Below, piece by piece: positions 42,593-54,997 of a stretch of 64,000 nt of DNA. The translations under genes were made by a program, and so were the position numbers. Below the pieces are notes generated by a model. The model was given only the letters and a program-made list of their open reading frames with translations. It did no database searches and was not told the origin of the DNA. Source of the stretch: Entophlyctis helioformis (Eukaryota; Chytridiomycota; Chytridiomycetes; Chytridiales; Chytriomycetaceae); the NCBI GenBank assembly GCA_025526915.1, contig JAHLKH010000022.1:124001-188000 (forward strand), read 5' to 3'. Numbering within the stretch: position 1 is the stretch's first letter; the number at the start of each line of letters is the position of its first letter.

Positions 42593-45032
42593 TCAAAACT
42601 TGAACTCCTTGGTCTTGTCCTTCTTGCCGTCGCCTCCGGCCTTCTTCTGCCGCTTCGCACTGGCGCCGGCCGCATGCTCTGCAACCAGATCCGAAAAGTC
42701 CTCCTTGGCGACCTCGGCTCGCTTGGCCGTGGTCTGCTGCTCAAACTTGCGCTTGAGCGTCGCTTCATCTATGCCGCCGCCCGTGAGGTCTTCCGGATTG
42801 AGCGCCACATCGATGGACGACGACGTGATGCCGAGCTTGCGCTTGGCGGCGGCGGCTTTGGCGGCAGCGCTCTCGCCCGCTGGCCCGCCCGAGGCCGTCG
42901 TCGTCGACTCGAGATCGTACACGTACTGGCTGCCCATGAAGCCCTTGATGGCCGACTCTTTCTGCTCAATGACTTTGTACAGCTGCTTCGGTGCCTCGGG
43001 CGGCGCCGGTGCAGACACGCCGGTGGGTCTGTCGCGTGGCAATGGCACCAACAACCATTCGTCAGTACACTCGCAAGCACACTCGCAAGCACAGCACCGA
43101 TGACGCTCGCCAATGCGTACCGCTTGCGCAGCTCGATAAACTCGGGCGTCTCCAGCCCACTGGGCACGCTGGACAGACCGCTGGGAGTAACAAGACCGTC
43201 GGGCGGAAGCTGGCCGCCGTGGCCTGCCGCACCCTCGTCCTCGTCCTCCTCGTCCTCGGATCCCTCCTCCTCCTCCTCCTCTTCCTCTTCGGGCTCGGGC
43301 TCAAGCTCACCCCACAGCGTCTTGTCCACGGGCTCAGCATCCTGCCATCACCATCATCATCACCATCGCCATCCTCAAAGCGGTCAGCCTCGTGTCCAGA
43401 TGACGACAAGCGCCAACACGATCTGCTTACGGCACTCTCCAATGCGGCGGCCTCGATGCCAAACACGTCGCCGTACAGCGGCCGGTTGGCCTCGTCGACC
43501 GGCGGCTTGCCCCAGCCGCCTGGATGGTATCCCCACTGTGCACCCTGTGGAATCGGCGCGTTCAAGCCAGGCACCTTGAGCTGCGGATAGCTGGGCGGCG
43601 GGCCATACCGCTGCATGTTGATGAGCCATGGCGGCGGCGCAAGCGGCGGGATGTTGAGCGCCATCTTGAGCTCTTCAGACAGATCGCCTGGCTTCTTGAG
43701 CTTGAGCTTGGTCTCAAACTCCTTGCCCTCGTAGTAGCTGGTGCATGCATCCATCCGTCCAGGTTGTGAGCATGATAAGCCAATGTCAAACGGCAGTGGA
43801 TGACGAAAACGGACGATGCGCGACGTACATGTCTCCAAACGCAGACAATCTCGGCTTGGTCTGCCATCTGAAAAAGGCATCGTGCAGCTTCTGGTAGTCG
43901 ATCTCGATCTTGCCCATCTTGGGCTGCATCCGCTCGCGCGTCTTGCCCTTGAGCTTCATCGAATCCTCCTTCTCTCTCACGGCCTCGCGCATCTGCATGA
44001 TGCCCGTCTGCTTGATAAAGTCTGTGCAATGCAGCAGTCAGAGGCAGCCGCGGGCCGCACATGCCAGCAAGCGTTGGCGAGCGACAGACAGAGCGTGTAC
44101 CTGGCAGATCGAATGGCGCCTTCTCCAGGCCGCGTTTGGCTTGCAGATACTTGCGCTTCTGCTGCCAGTGGGCAGGCACGGGGACCGTGTTGCGGCACGC
44201 CTTGATGCTGACGAGCAGCTTGGGATCAGCTGCCGTGACATCGACCCACTGCACCCACAGCGCCGTCGCCGTCGCCATAGGGGATAAGAGCAAGTGCGTC
44301 AGCTTGTGTGATCAGCGCATCAGCGCCATCGGTGCACGCCGGCAGACGGGTACACACCTCGACGACTTCGGGCTTGCGCACGAGCTGCTTCAGCTCAGCG
44401 ACGGTCAGCCGCTGGTTCCTGCGGATCTTCTTCTTGGAGCCGGACTTGCCATCGGCACCCGCCTCGCCGTCGTCGTCGTCGTCGCCATCCACGTCCATCT
44501 CGTCTCCGTCGCGCTCGCGCTCGGCGCCGGCCTCGTCGTCTCCGTTCTCGTCGCCAGCACCATCCGAGCCGGCAGCCGCATGCGTGAACTTGGCGAGCAC
44601 CTGCGCAAAGGCATCGTCAGGCGCATCGGCGAACAGCAGCGCTTCGGGCACATACTCGATGACGACGTCCCCGTTGGTGTCGGCCTGGGCCGCGTCATGG
44701 TTGGTGGTGCTGGCATCGGCGTCGGCGTCGGCGTCGTTGGCACCAGCAGTTGAAGCTGCCGCACCGCCGGCCCGCTTCTTTCTGCGGCGCTTCTTGGTGG
44801 TGTCGGCGGCCTTGCCGGCCTTGGCGGCCTTGCTCGCATCCGCAGCACCGTTGGACGCAGCGCCGTTGGAGGCAGCAGGGGCCAGTTTGCGCTGCAGCAC
44901 CCAGTGGCGGTCGATGCGGGTGACGACGGTTGCACGCGGGCCGACGGGGTCGATGCCCAGGCCGAGGGCGTAGCGTCTGAGCTCGTCGTCGGGCAGCTGC
45001 TTGTACTCGCTGGCTGCGACTGCTGCTGCCAT
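42593..45032 (-). CDS. SF3B2: Splicing factor SF3B2 (SAP145/Cus1)
   Basis: A U2 snRNP SF3b subunit at the branch site. ATG 45030-45032, stop 42593. The N-terminus is a SAP-like helix pair (KQLPDDELRRYALGLGIDP), followed by basic and acidic disordered regions. The DUF382 core runs VEWVDVTAADPKLLVSIKAC, then VPVPAHWQQKRKYLQAKRGL, GKIEIDYQKLHDAFFRWQT and YYEGKEFETKLK. The PSP domain follows: LNIPPLAPPPWLINMQRYGP, then GLNAPIPQGAQWGYHPGGWG and KPPVDEANRPLYGDVFG. It ends with basic KRQKKAGGDGKKDKTKEF. Introns are short GT-AG; no frame correction is needed. It is divergent from peptide deformylase (448 bp). Confidence 0.95.
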
Positions 45033-45480
45033 GTGTGTGTGTGTGCTCGTTCGTCTGGCTCGTTGACGATCACGATCCTGCAAAGGCAACCACGACACGG
45101 CAAGACACGGCGCGACTTTACTGCTCGCGTCGGGTGCGGGCCACGTAGGCTAGTGCAGGCCATGCAGGCCATGGCAGCCAGTGCCAGTGCACCACCCGTG
45201 CACCACCAGCGGGCGACGCACGTCTGCGGGCATGCGATCCTGCACGTCGACCGCGTCTGTCTTGGCGTGTCGTCGCATGCCGTAGCATCCACTTGCGGCC
45301 TTGCCACAAGCGATCGTGGGCAAGCTTCCAAGCCGCCTGTTCCAGCCAGCCCCTTGGCCCGTTGGCCCCTTGGCACCTTGGCCTCTGCAGCGCTGCGTCC
45401 AGATCCGCGCATGTCGACGTCGGCGTCGACGTCCAAGCGAGCCTGCGATTCCCCGCTTTGCTGCACCGTCGGAATCCGCC
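45033..45480. other. Divergent SF3B2/peptide deformylase upstream region
   Basis: 448 bp between start codons, with no convincing gene. It begins with a CACACA tract in the SF3B2 leader and contains near-direct repeats such as GTTGGCCC/CTTGGCCC and CAGGCCATGCAGGCCATGGC. No TATA box. Confidence 0.5.
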
Positions 45481-46542
45481 ATGACCATCTTCAAGGCCGC
45501 CGCACGGATGCTGCTGGTGCGTGGCTGCACATGGACTACTGGCATGCTGGACTACTGGACTACTGGACTACTGGACTTCAGACTGGCATGCATATGCAGA
45601 CTGACCGACTGACTGGCTGGCTGGCTGGCTGGCCCTGCAGAAACCCGGCCCCGAGGTCATCAAAGCAGGTGCGTGCGTGCAGGCAGCAGCCAGTGCAGCA
45701 ACCAGTGCAGCGCATTTTGCAGCGCACCGCTGACGGCGCCGTGCACATGCAGGCCACCCTGCGCTGCGCACCCAGGCGCTGGCGGTGCGGCCCGAGGACC
45801 TGACGTCGACCAAGTTCACGAACATTGTGCGGGACATGGGCCTGGTGCTCAAGTCGGTGCGTCTGCCCGCTCGATCCGTCGTCTGCGAGTTGCGAGTTGC
45901 GAGTTGCACGCTGACCTCGCATGGCCTGGCATGAACATAAACACACAACGGCCGTACGCACGCAGCCCATCAACCCGGTGCTCGGCCTGGCGGCGTCGCA
46001 GATCGGCCATCCCATCCGCCTGATCGCTTACCAGATCACAGACAGCCAGCTGATCCGCGAGCATCGGCTGCCGGGCCCAGTCGAGCCGACGTTTGTGGTC
46101 AACCCCGAGATGACGGTGCAGGACAGGCTGCCGCCCGCGCAGTGGGCCGCAGACTACGAGTTCTGCGAGAGCATCCCCGGATACAGCGGCCTGGTGCGCC
46201 GCGCGAGCCAGGTGCACTTGACGGGCCTGGATCTGGACGGCAAGCCCGTGCGGCTGACGGCGCGCGGCATCCTTGCGCGCATCATCCAGCACGAGATGGA
46301 CCATCTGGACGGCGTGCTGTTTGTCGACAAGATGGAGCCGCAGAGCTTCCGTCACGACAGCGTAAGTGCGACGCGTGTCTTGGCCTGCCACCAGCGGCCC
46401 GTCCTGGCTGGCATCTACTGACATCTGCTGGCATCTGCTGGCTGACATCTGCTGACTTATACTGGCTGGCATCTGCTGACTTATACTGGCTGGCGACCAT
46501 GGCCCGCAGTACGTCGACAAGTTTGAGCTGATCCGGAAATAG
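45481..46542 (+). CDS. PDF: Peptide deformylase, mitochondrial PDF1A type, five exons
   Basis: Removes the formyl group from N-terminal fMet of organelle-made proteins. Exons 45481-45516, 45641-45668 (28-base microexon), 45753-45856, 45966-46361 and 46510-46542 give 198 residues. All three metal-site motifs are visible: GLAASQIG (motif 1), CESIPGYSG (motif 2, the CES form of mitochondrial PDFs, with the zinc/iron Cys) and IIQHEMDHLDG (motif 3, HExxH). The short first exon, basic and hydrophobic, could act as an import signal. Yeasts lack this enzyme, so its presence fits an early-branching fungus. Intron 4 carries tandem CTGGCATCTGCTGAC repeats. Confidence 0.93.
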
Positions 46543-46687
46543 ACCGAGCGAATGAATGTACTCAGGGGCAGATCTGTGCCTCGACTGTGGGTGCCGTGGG
46601 TGCCGTGGCCTGCCGCAGTGTCTGTCCTTCAGCAGCACCGAAAGTGGCGCATCTCGATGCCGTAAAATCTTGCCTCGAAACCGCATA

Positions 46688-49316
46688 ATGGACGTCGACA
46701 TGATCCTGAGCAGCTACGATGTCAATCCGCTAGATGCAGCGGCGCCTCGTTCTGCATCGGCATCGGCAGGAGCAGCATCCACAGCATCCACAGGAGCATC
46801 CTCGGCAGCAGCATCCTCGGCAGTAGACGCACCCGCCGCAGTAGACGCATACACTTCCGGCGCCAACTGGCCGGTGCCCGGAAGCACCGTGAGCGGGCGG
46901 CTGTGGATTCGCGTGGTCGAGGGCAGGAACCTGCTGGCCCGGTGCCCGCAGAGCCGGCCGTACTGCGTCGTCGAGTTTGAGAAGAACGAGTTTGTGACCA
47001 AGGAGGCCATGGCCATCAACGGCGTCCCCACCAGCGCTGCCGCCGCCGCCGCGCTGGCTGCCGCTGGCTCGTCGCTGCATGCCCCGCCGCCGCCGCTGCT
47101 CGAGCAGCAGGACTCGACGGGCTCTGGCGCTGGCAGCGCTGCCGAGCCCGGGCTCTTTCCCGTCTGGCGACACGAAGCGTCCTTGTGAGTGCCCGCGGAT
47201 TTTCCACCTTGTGCCGCGGGTGGCCACTTGTGCAACAGCCGCTGCCGTGCTGGCATATTGGCATAGGGGCATGCTGGCATATTGGCTGCCGTGCTGGCAT
47301 ACGGGCATGCTTGCATAGCACCTGCCGGCCTGCCAACCCGCAAACTTGCCGAGCGGGCCACAGACTGACCGGCCCCTGCTTCTCGCTTGGTGCACATGCA
47401 CGCGGCTCACAAACAACGCACCAACACCTGCAGCGATGTCACCCGCAGCGACGGCGAGATGACCGTGAGCATCTGGGACCGCATGGGGCCCAACCAGGAA
47501 GAGGCCTTCCTGGGCATGATGAAGATCCGCCCGCCCCGCATCGACGGCAAGCTTCACGACAACTGGTTCAGGTGCGGCTGCTTGTGTCCACGCCGCAGAT
47601 CTGGCGCACGTTGCACAGGATGCTCGCCTGACTGCTTTGGTGATGGAGCATGTGCTGCTGCTGACCCTCGCTCGCTCTGTCGCTCTCTCTGCCGCTCGCA
47701 ATCGCCCGCCGGTGCGCAACCGCATCTCTCTGCCACAGGCTGCTGCCGCGCCAATGGAACGAGCAGATCAGCGGCGACATCCGTGTGCAGATCAAGTACC
47801 AGCAGCTCGAGGTGCGTGCCTTGGCAGAGCGTCTGTTCGCCATCAATGTGTGCCATGCACGTACTCAGCACAACCCTGCATGCACGACTGCACGACTGCA
47901 CGAACACAGGCCAAGGCGCTCTCTGCAAACGACTTTGAGCTGCTCAAGGTCGTGGGCCGCGGCTCGTTTGGCAAGGTGCTGCAGGTGCGCAAAAAGGACA
48001 CGGGCCGCATCTACGCCATGAAAGTGCTGGTCAAGAAGGAGATTGTGGAGCGTCAGGAGGTGCAGCACACGCTCTCTGAGCGCAACGTGCTCATCCAGGC
48101 CACGTCGCCGTTCCTGGTCGGCCTCAAGTATTCGTTCCAGACCCCCGAGAAGCTGTACCTGGTGCTCGACTACATGAATGGCGGCGAGCTGTTCTACCAC
48201 CTGCAGAAAGAGACGGCGTTTAGCGAAGAGCGTGCCAAGTTTTACGTCTGCGAGCTGATTCTGGCGATCGAGCACCTGCACAAGTTCAACATTGTCTACA
48301 GGTGGGGGCTAAGGAGGGCCGATCCGGCTGGGCGATGGCAGATCGCTGACATGGAACGGCATGGACTCGGTTGTATGTGCTCGACAGAGACTTGAAGCCC
48401 GAAAACATCCTGCTCGACTCCAACGGACACATTGCCCTCACGGACTTTGGACTGTGCAAGGAGAACGTCGCGTATGACGAGGTCACCAACACGTTCTGTG
48501 GCACTCCCGAGTACGTCGTTGCCCATGTATCTCAGCTATCAGAGGAATGCACGACTTACAATGGCCCGTCTGGCTGCTCTCGGCAGATACCTTGCTCCCG
48601 AAGTTCTGACCGGCGTTGGATACGGAAAGGCCGTTGACTGGTGGTCTCTGGGCATCCTCTTCTATGGTGCGTGCACTCTTGCCTCGCCTTTATGAGCTCA
48701 TTGTGGCTGACAACAGCAAGCGGCCATGGCATCAACAGAAATGACGACTGGCCTGCCGCCGTTCTACTCGGAGAACACGAACCTCATGTACAAGAAGATC
48801 CTGCACAACCAACTCGTGTTCCCGCCTGGCTTCTCCCCACTGGCCCAGTCGCTCTGCCAAGGGGTGCGTGTTCTCCTCTCGTCATCCTCTCGCCATCTGA
48901 TGCCTGTTCAAAGCACCTAACTGCGTGCCGCACACCCAACCCAGCTGCTCAACCGCGACCCCAAACAACGCCTTGGTGGCGGCCCAGAAGACTCGGAAGC
49001 CATCAAGCAGCACCCATACTTTGCAGATGTGGACTGGAGCCGCCTCTCCAAACGGCGCGTCAAGCCGCCCTTCAAGCCAACGGTCGTCTCCGAAACCGAC
49101 ACGTCCAACTTTGATCCCGCCTTCACCGAGGCGATGCCCATCGACTCGGTCAAGGACGACACGCCGCTGTCCGGGTCCGTGCAGGAAAACTTTAGGGGCT
49201 TCACGTACACGGACGAGAACCAGCACCTGGCCGGGAGCGCCATGAGCAGCAGCAGCATGATGAGCTCGGGCGGCGGGCTGAGCAGCTACCAGGCTGGCCG
49301 GCTCCGCATGCAATGA
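46688..49316 (+). CDS. YPK1: AGC protein kinase of the YPK/Gad8 (SGK-like) class with N-terminal C2-like region
   Basis: A TORC2 effector kinase by architecture. Eight exons (46688-47184, 47434-47571, 47739-47811, 47910-48301, 48388-48510, 48587-48666, 48739-48863 and 48945-49316) give 599 residues. The C2-like region ([28 protein letters not shown]) comes first, as in Ypk1/Gad8. Kinase marks: [26 protein letters not shown], the catalytic loop [28 protein letters not shown], and T-loop [16 protein letters not shown] (split by an intron). The turn motif region is DDTPLSGSV and the hydrophobic motif is [10 protein letters not shown]. An earlier in-frame ATG at 46556 exists; I chose 46688 because the upstream stretch is Cys-rich and unlike the family. 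Confidence 0.93.
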
Positions 49317-49624
49317 TGCCTTGCACTCGGCTGGTGGTCCCGCCTCCCGCCTTTACCGCGCCAACCAGCCAGCCAGACAGCCTGCTACACAGACAGCCAG
49401 ACAGCCGCTCCGTCACCACCACCGTGACTCTCTCATACACCTCTACAAGTAGATTATACAGACACCCATCCACCCACCATCGTCTCCCCCTACACACACA
49501 CACGCACACTGTGAACTTTTTGCAATACACTCTTGTCTCTTCTGGATATGTATGGATGTATTGCATCGGCCGGGCTCGGCGTCTTGGACGGACCGGTTGA
49601 CGGACAGACAGACGGTCGCACGGA
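49317..49624. other. Convergent 3' region of YPK1 and RAB3GAP2
   Basis: 308 bp between the two stop codons. It holds CA-rich and CAGACAGCCAGACAG-type short repeats (49370-49400) and a CACACACACGCACAC tract near 49493-49508, both likely 3' UTR. Nothing else is visible. Confidence 0.5.
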
Positions 49625-52600
49625 TCATCCAGTCGCGCCAAGAGAGCCAATCCGGTCGCTTTGAAGACCAAACGCATTGGCAATCACTTTGGCCTGCATG
49701 CGATCCGTCTCGGCCAGCTTGGCCACAAACGAGATGCGCTCGGCCGAGATCCTGTCACCGCCGCCAAGGTCACCAAGGTCAGCATGATGTCAGCCAAGAG
49801 TGTCACAACAACGCGTCATGGCACGCGTCACGAGCCGACATACTTTGGGTTGGCAAGTGCAAGCGTGTTGGAGTTGGCGTCAGCGTCCGTGTCGGCTTGA
49901 CCTGTCCCGGCCGACAACGGTGCGCTCAGCAGCCGCTCGCAAAAGACGGTGTTTGGTGCAAACATGCGCATCGGCCGCACAGGCTTGATGTCGTGGGTGA
50001 ACGTCATGAGCAAGATGCTGGCCATCAGACTGTGCCGCGTCACCACAACACTGCACACAGTCGCGTGGGGTCGGGTCGGAGAGTCAGTGTCACGCTGCCC
50101 CCGCCTTCATCCGTGCGCGTAACAGAGACTCGCCTGTCGATCACCCGCTGTTCTCGCGTGGCAGGTGCATGGCCGCCAGCGTCGTCCAGAACAGCCAGGA
50201 TCAGCCCGCATGCGTCGTTGAGGTACTCGCGCTCGGCTTGCGGCGACCGCGTGTCGCCCAAGAGCCCCAGCGCGTGTTGGTGCGACGTCAGCGGGTCAAA
50301 GGCCAGATCGTGCACAATGGCCCGCATGGCTGTTGTCGTGACCGTCTGCGACACCTCCATCATCTCCAGCAGTGCCACGCACTCGGTCAGGAACCGTGTG
50401 GCTCTGGCAGCTGTCCACCACCACCACCGTCACCACCCAGAGCAGTGCGGCACGGTCAGTCGAAGCATGACGTCGCCGTAATGCAAGGAGCGGTCACCAA
50501 CCTGCCATGCCGCACAGCCGCTCGCACATCTGGTCCTTGGGCACACGGCGCGTCTTCTCCATCGTGTCAATGAGGTTGGCCAGCTTCGTCGTGAAGCAGT
50601 GCGAAAACAGGCCCAGTCCAACAGCTTGCTGCAGCTCGGTGTCAGACACTCGCTGTGCGATTGCCACTGCATACTGCAGTCCATCTGTACCGTGTGTTGA
50701 AGCCATCCGCAGGTTTAGCGAGGATACTCGCGCAGTGTTGTGAAGGCAACGCATGGATTACCCAAATCAGACTGCTGGATCCAGCGATCGGCGTACTCAA
50801 ACACCAGGTACACTGTTGCGAGCGACCTGTTGGCAATTCCAGCCACCTTGGCCAGTTTCTGTGTCCAGCAACATACGCACAGTCAGCCGGGCAAAAAGCT
50901 CGTCTTGTGATCACGACGAACGATCCCTCACCTCCAAGCCAGCATAGCACGCATCAGGAGACAGTCGATCGCGGTCGCTGATCCGTTGCTGCTCAACAGC
51001 CACAAGCCGCGACAGGCACGTGCGCTCTGTCTGGGAAATGGCATCAGACTGTCAGCCGAACCAACATGACCGCCAAGGAATCGCAGTGGCAGTCACGATC
51101 ACGCGTACCTTGCCAAGTTCGGCTGCTGCGCAAGGGATGGCGAGTCCGTCCAGACCGCGGTACAGCTCTGCAAAAGTCGCGAGTATTTTGGACAGCGTCG
51201 ACTGCTGCGACCTTTCGTCACGCAAGTCTTGTGTCTCGGGCTGCTGTCCAAGCACATGGCCGACAACGGTCGATACGAACATGGCATAGCCAAGCTGCAA
51301 GGCAAGCACAGGTCGAGCTGGTCAACGTGTGCACCACAGAACGCGACGCCGCATGCCGAGCCACGCTTACATCGCGGGTTGTCCATGCATAGTCGAGCAG
51401 CAGGTTGGTCACGGGCAGGTCGAGCCCCAGCGGTGTTTGCATGATCAGAGACAGCACCGCTGATGCTCCTGCCAGTCGCACGGCATCGCTGCCCACAGCG
51501 CGCACAAACGGCACCGACTTGAAGTACTTGATGACCAGTGTCTGGGCATCGGCCAGTCAGCAACGTGGGCTGGATACCAAACAGGCAGACAGACAGCAAA
51601 GCCGCGCGCGACAAACGTACTGCCCAGTCAGCATGAGCAAGAAGCATGCCGGCAATGATGCTGCCCAGATCGGTCTTGCCGCTGATCGCTGGAACAAAGA
51701 GTAGTTCGGCCAGCGCTGCGATCGCGTCGCCGTCCAGCCTTTCGCTCAACTTGAGCGGCATCAAATGTGCACCTGCATTGCCCGGTATCCAGCGCCGGTT
51801 GATGGCAAACGCCTGTGTAAACATGGTAGGTCCCGTCTTGGCGCGAGTTGGCGCTGGCGGCTGCGTCTCGACTCGAGCGCCGTCCTCTCTGACATCCAAT
51901 GCAGCAAACAGAGCAGACAGCTGGTTCACGAGCTCGCTTCTTGGCTGATCTGGTGCATCGTTGGTGACCGCTGTCGCACGGTCCTGCTGCAGCAATCCGT
52001 ACTGCTCGAGCAAATGGATGCGCAGAGACGTCTCCAACGCCGCCTTGACTTCCTGGCTCTGCTGGCTGACCTTGGAATGCATGGATGTGGTTTCAAGCGT
52101 GTCCAGCAGTGTCGATCGCGTCATGCCGGATGCAGCAGCCATCTCCCGCAAGATATTCAGATGCGTGCGTTCCGGGATGTCGTTGGACAGCAGCGTGAGC
52201 GCCTGTCGCACGCATTCACGCACCGACATTCAGTTCAGTCATGGGTACCAACGCAAGCAAGCCCTGTCCATGCACACGGCATCTTACATGCAGCTGCTGG
52301 GTTGCGTCCGGCAGGCTCTTGATGAGCTGCTCCATCTCAACCGTGACTGCATGCTGCTTGGCCGTGTCGCCAGCAAGCGTTGCGTGTTTGCCACCAGCTG
52401 CGAGAGCACGCCGACATAGCCGGATTGGACAGCAGACTCTCGACCTTGGCATACGACAGCTGGATCTTGCGCACGTCCCCTGTCGGCGACACCAGAAAGC
52501 AGCTAGCAAGCGGACCATGCGAGTGCGGCTCGGCCAGACGCCAGTACATGCCGCCCAGCACGCCAGGTGCGGTCTGCACAAGCCGCATGCCGGCACCGGG

Positions 52601-54668
52601 ATTGACAATGGCGATCCGCTGGCGATGGCGCATGAGGTACAGCTCCAGCACGCCGCGCGGATTGTAAATAGCCAGAACGAGAATGACGGGCTTGGACGTG
52701 CCGGCGGCTTCGTCGACCACCTGGATCCAGCCGACCTGGGCATCGCGGATGCCCTTCCACATGCGCACAATCTCGCCCTCTTCCGTGTCCATCAGGAGCA
52801 CGCGTCCGAGCGAGTCGGTCATGACGGCAAGGGACGGGTGCGGAGACGTGAGCGATGGCGGCGCGAGCGAAATGGAGTTGATGTAGCGTTGCGGATCTGC
52901 CAGCACCAGCACGGATGGAATAGGCGTGGCTGGCGTGTGCAGATGCTGGTCGCCCGAACCCGATGACGATGCCGACGACGACTGCGCAGGCATCCCGGGC
53001 CGCTCCACAGCGACTTTGCAAACGAGAACACGGCACTGTAACAGCCGGGCAGAGTGTCAGGTGTCATGCAGGGCTGATCGCCGTTTGACAAGGCAATGCG
53101 CACCTGGTGACTGCGTTGGTGACCTTGTTGGACACGATACCGGCGAGGAACGATCGGCTGGTTTCTGTTGTTGCGTACATGGCGACCATGGGACGGCCAA
53201 CAGCAATGTACCGAGCAATGTAGTTGACCGGCATGTAGTTTCCCGTCAGATTGTTGAACTGCGGCGCAAAGAATGTCGAGTTTGGGGCAGGACCTGTCCA
53301 TGATCGACGCAACGGAGCAGGTGATCAGTTGTAGGAGGGCTGCTTGGCGAATCCGGGCATGCATACCACAGCTGATAATGTCCGAGATTTGCTCTTGGCT
53401 CTGGAAAGACCATTTCTTGTAGGTCAGGGACGGCGACTCTGGACGAAAGAGATCGTTTGCACTGGCGCTCTCCGAAGAGGGCTGTGCAAGACGCGCCGCC
53501 ATCCAGAAGCTTGTGCCATCAATGCTGGTTGCGCGGCGGTCGCTGTAGCACACCAGGATCTCGTCGGTCTCTTGTAGTCCAAACGCAACCACTGTACGCA
53601 GCTTGATGGTCTGCACGCTGGCTGTGTGCAGCTGCTGTGCAATCAAGACTGTTCCAGACTGTCTCGTGCATGGCATGATTGGTAAGCATGCACAGATCGA
53701 TCCACTTGAGAGTGGCATGCACACAGACCATGTCAAAGACGCGCAGGTATCCGTTGCTGTAGCCGACTGCAAAGCACATGGACATGCTGTGCAGCGCGTC
53801 CGTGGGTCAGCCACTCGCATCTTTCCAGACTAACTCGTAAAGACAGAGCAGCCGAGACACAAGCCGCACGCAGGCTTACTGGCTTCCACCGGTTTTCGAT
53901 GGGATGTACAGGGGGATGCACAGACACGCCGTGATCATCTCGCTCGGATCGTCGCATCCAGACCCTTGGCCGACTTGCTCGTACTTTGTCGTGCCGCTGG
54001 CCTGCTTGAGCTGGAATATGACAAACTGCCGTCGTGCGGCACAGATGATGCTCGAGGCATCAAACGACATGGACACCATGTAGGGCACGATGATTGCTGC
54101 CTTTGGCGTGGACTGCTGCCCAGACCGGTCAAGATGCCTGCCGTCCTTCTGCGCACTCGGCGTGTCAGACTGGTACACAGGTGGTGCATGGCTGCAACAG
54201 GCTGATCCATGCATGGCGTGCGACGTACAGGAATGCTGCTCCACGCTTCGTCGCCCGTGTCCCAGCTGCCCGACACGGAGGCTGACAACAAGGCATGCTT
54301 ATCGTGTCAGATCCGACGACCGTTGCCAGCCACGGCCGATCCGCACACAGCATACCGGCGTGCTGCAGAGTCGCAGTGTTGGCTGCAGCCGTCCTCGGCA
54401 GCTGCTGCGCACTCATCTCCTCCTGCCAGTCCCAGCTCTTGCCAAGACTGTTCTTGTCTGACGGCAGGCCAAGTCAGCGTCGAGGGAAGCAGCACCTGCC
54501 AGCAGATGCGTGTGCGTGCTTACTGCCGGCCAGCGACTGCGGGCTGGTCGAGGGTGATGCGGGGGCAGCAGCAGGCGTGTCTGCAGCGTCCTGCTGGGCC
54601 CTTGCGCCTGCGCCCAGACTCGCCACCAGACCGTCCAGCGGCAGTGGCCACCAGTGTTGCAGCTCCAT
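49625..54668 (-). CDS. RAB3GAP2: RAB3GAP2-like non-catalytic Rab GAP/GEF subunit
   Basis: The large subunit of the RAB3GAP complex (Rab18 exchange and autophagy in animals). It starts near ATG 54666-54668 (MELQHWWPLPLDGL) and stops at 49625. N-terminal propeller marks: SMSFDASSIICAARRQFVIF, AVGYSNGYLRVFDM and LTYKKWSFQSQEQISDIIS. The hallmark domain is RYINSISLAPPSL, then TDSLGRVLLMDTEEGEIVRM, WKGIRDAQVGWIQV and IYNPRGVLELYLMRH. A helical C-terminal part ends ISFVAKLAETDRMQAKVIAN and AFGLQSDRIG, matching the family's last helix. There are many short introns. Near 54303 one base appears missing between GSDT and KHALLSASVSGSWDTGDEA. The exact N-terminal exon is uncertain. Confidence 0.87.
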
Positions 54669-54997
54669 GTTGTAGCGTTGAGATTCGACCACGATTCCGG
54701 CGACGGGTCGAAGTCGGCATGAACGCGTTGGTGAACATGCCGATGGTACCTGCAAGACGATCCAGCACGATCGGTCGGATAGGGTCTATTACTATTGTGT
54801 GGATCCAGAAGAGAGAGATAGAGAGAGGGAGTCGAGAGAGAGAGAGAGAGAGAGAGAGAAAAGACAGCTGGAGCTGCGCTATGCTACGCAGACACCATCG
54901 AGACTGGTACAGAGGAGAGACGAGAGAGGAAAGGAGAAGGGGAGGGCACATGAGAGCACAAGCGGGCGAGGAGACTGGATAAGGAGGTGCGGGAGCA
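54669..54997. other. Upstream of RAB3GAP2 / 3' side of the stathmin-like gene, with (GA)n tract
   Basis: 329 bp. A GA-rich stretch at about 54805-54860 includes an unbroken (AG)n run of about 13 dinucleotides at 54836-54860. An open stretch just upstream of the chosen RAB3GAP2 start (MFTNAFMPTSTRRRNRG) may be a further 5' exon. Confidence 0.5.
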
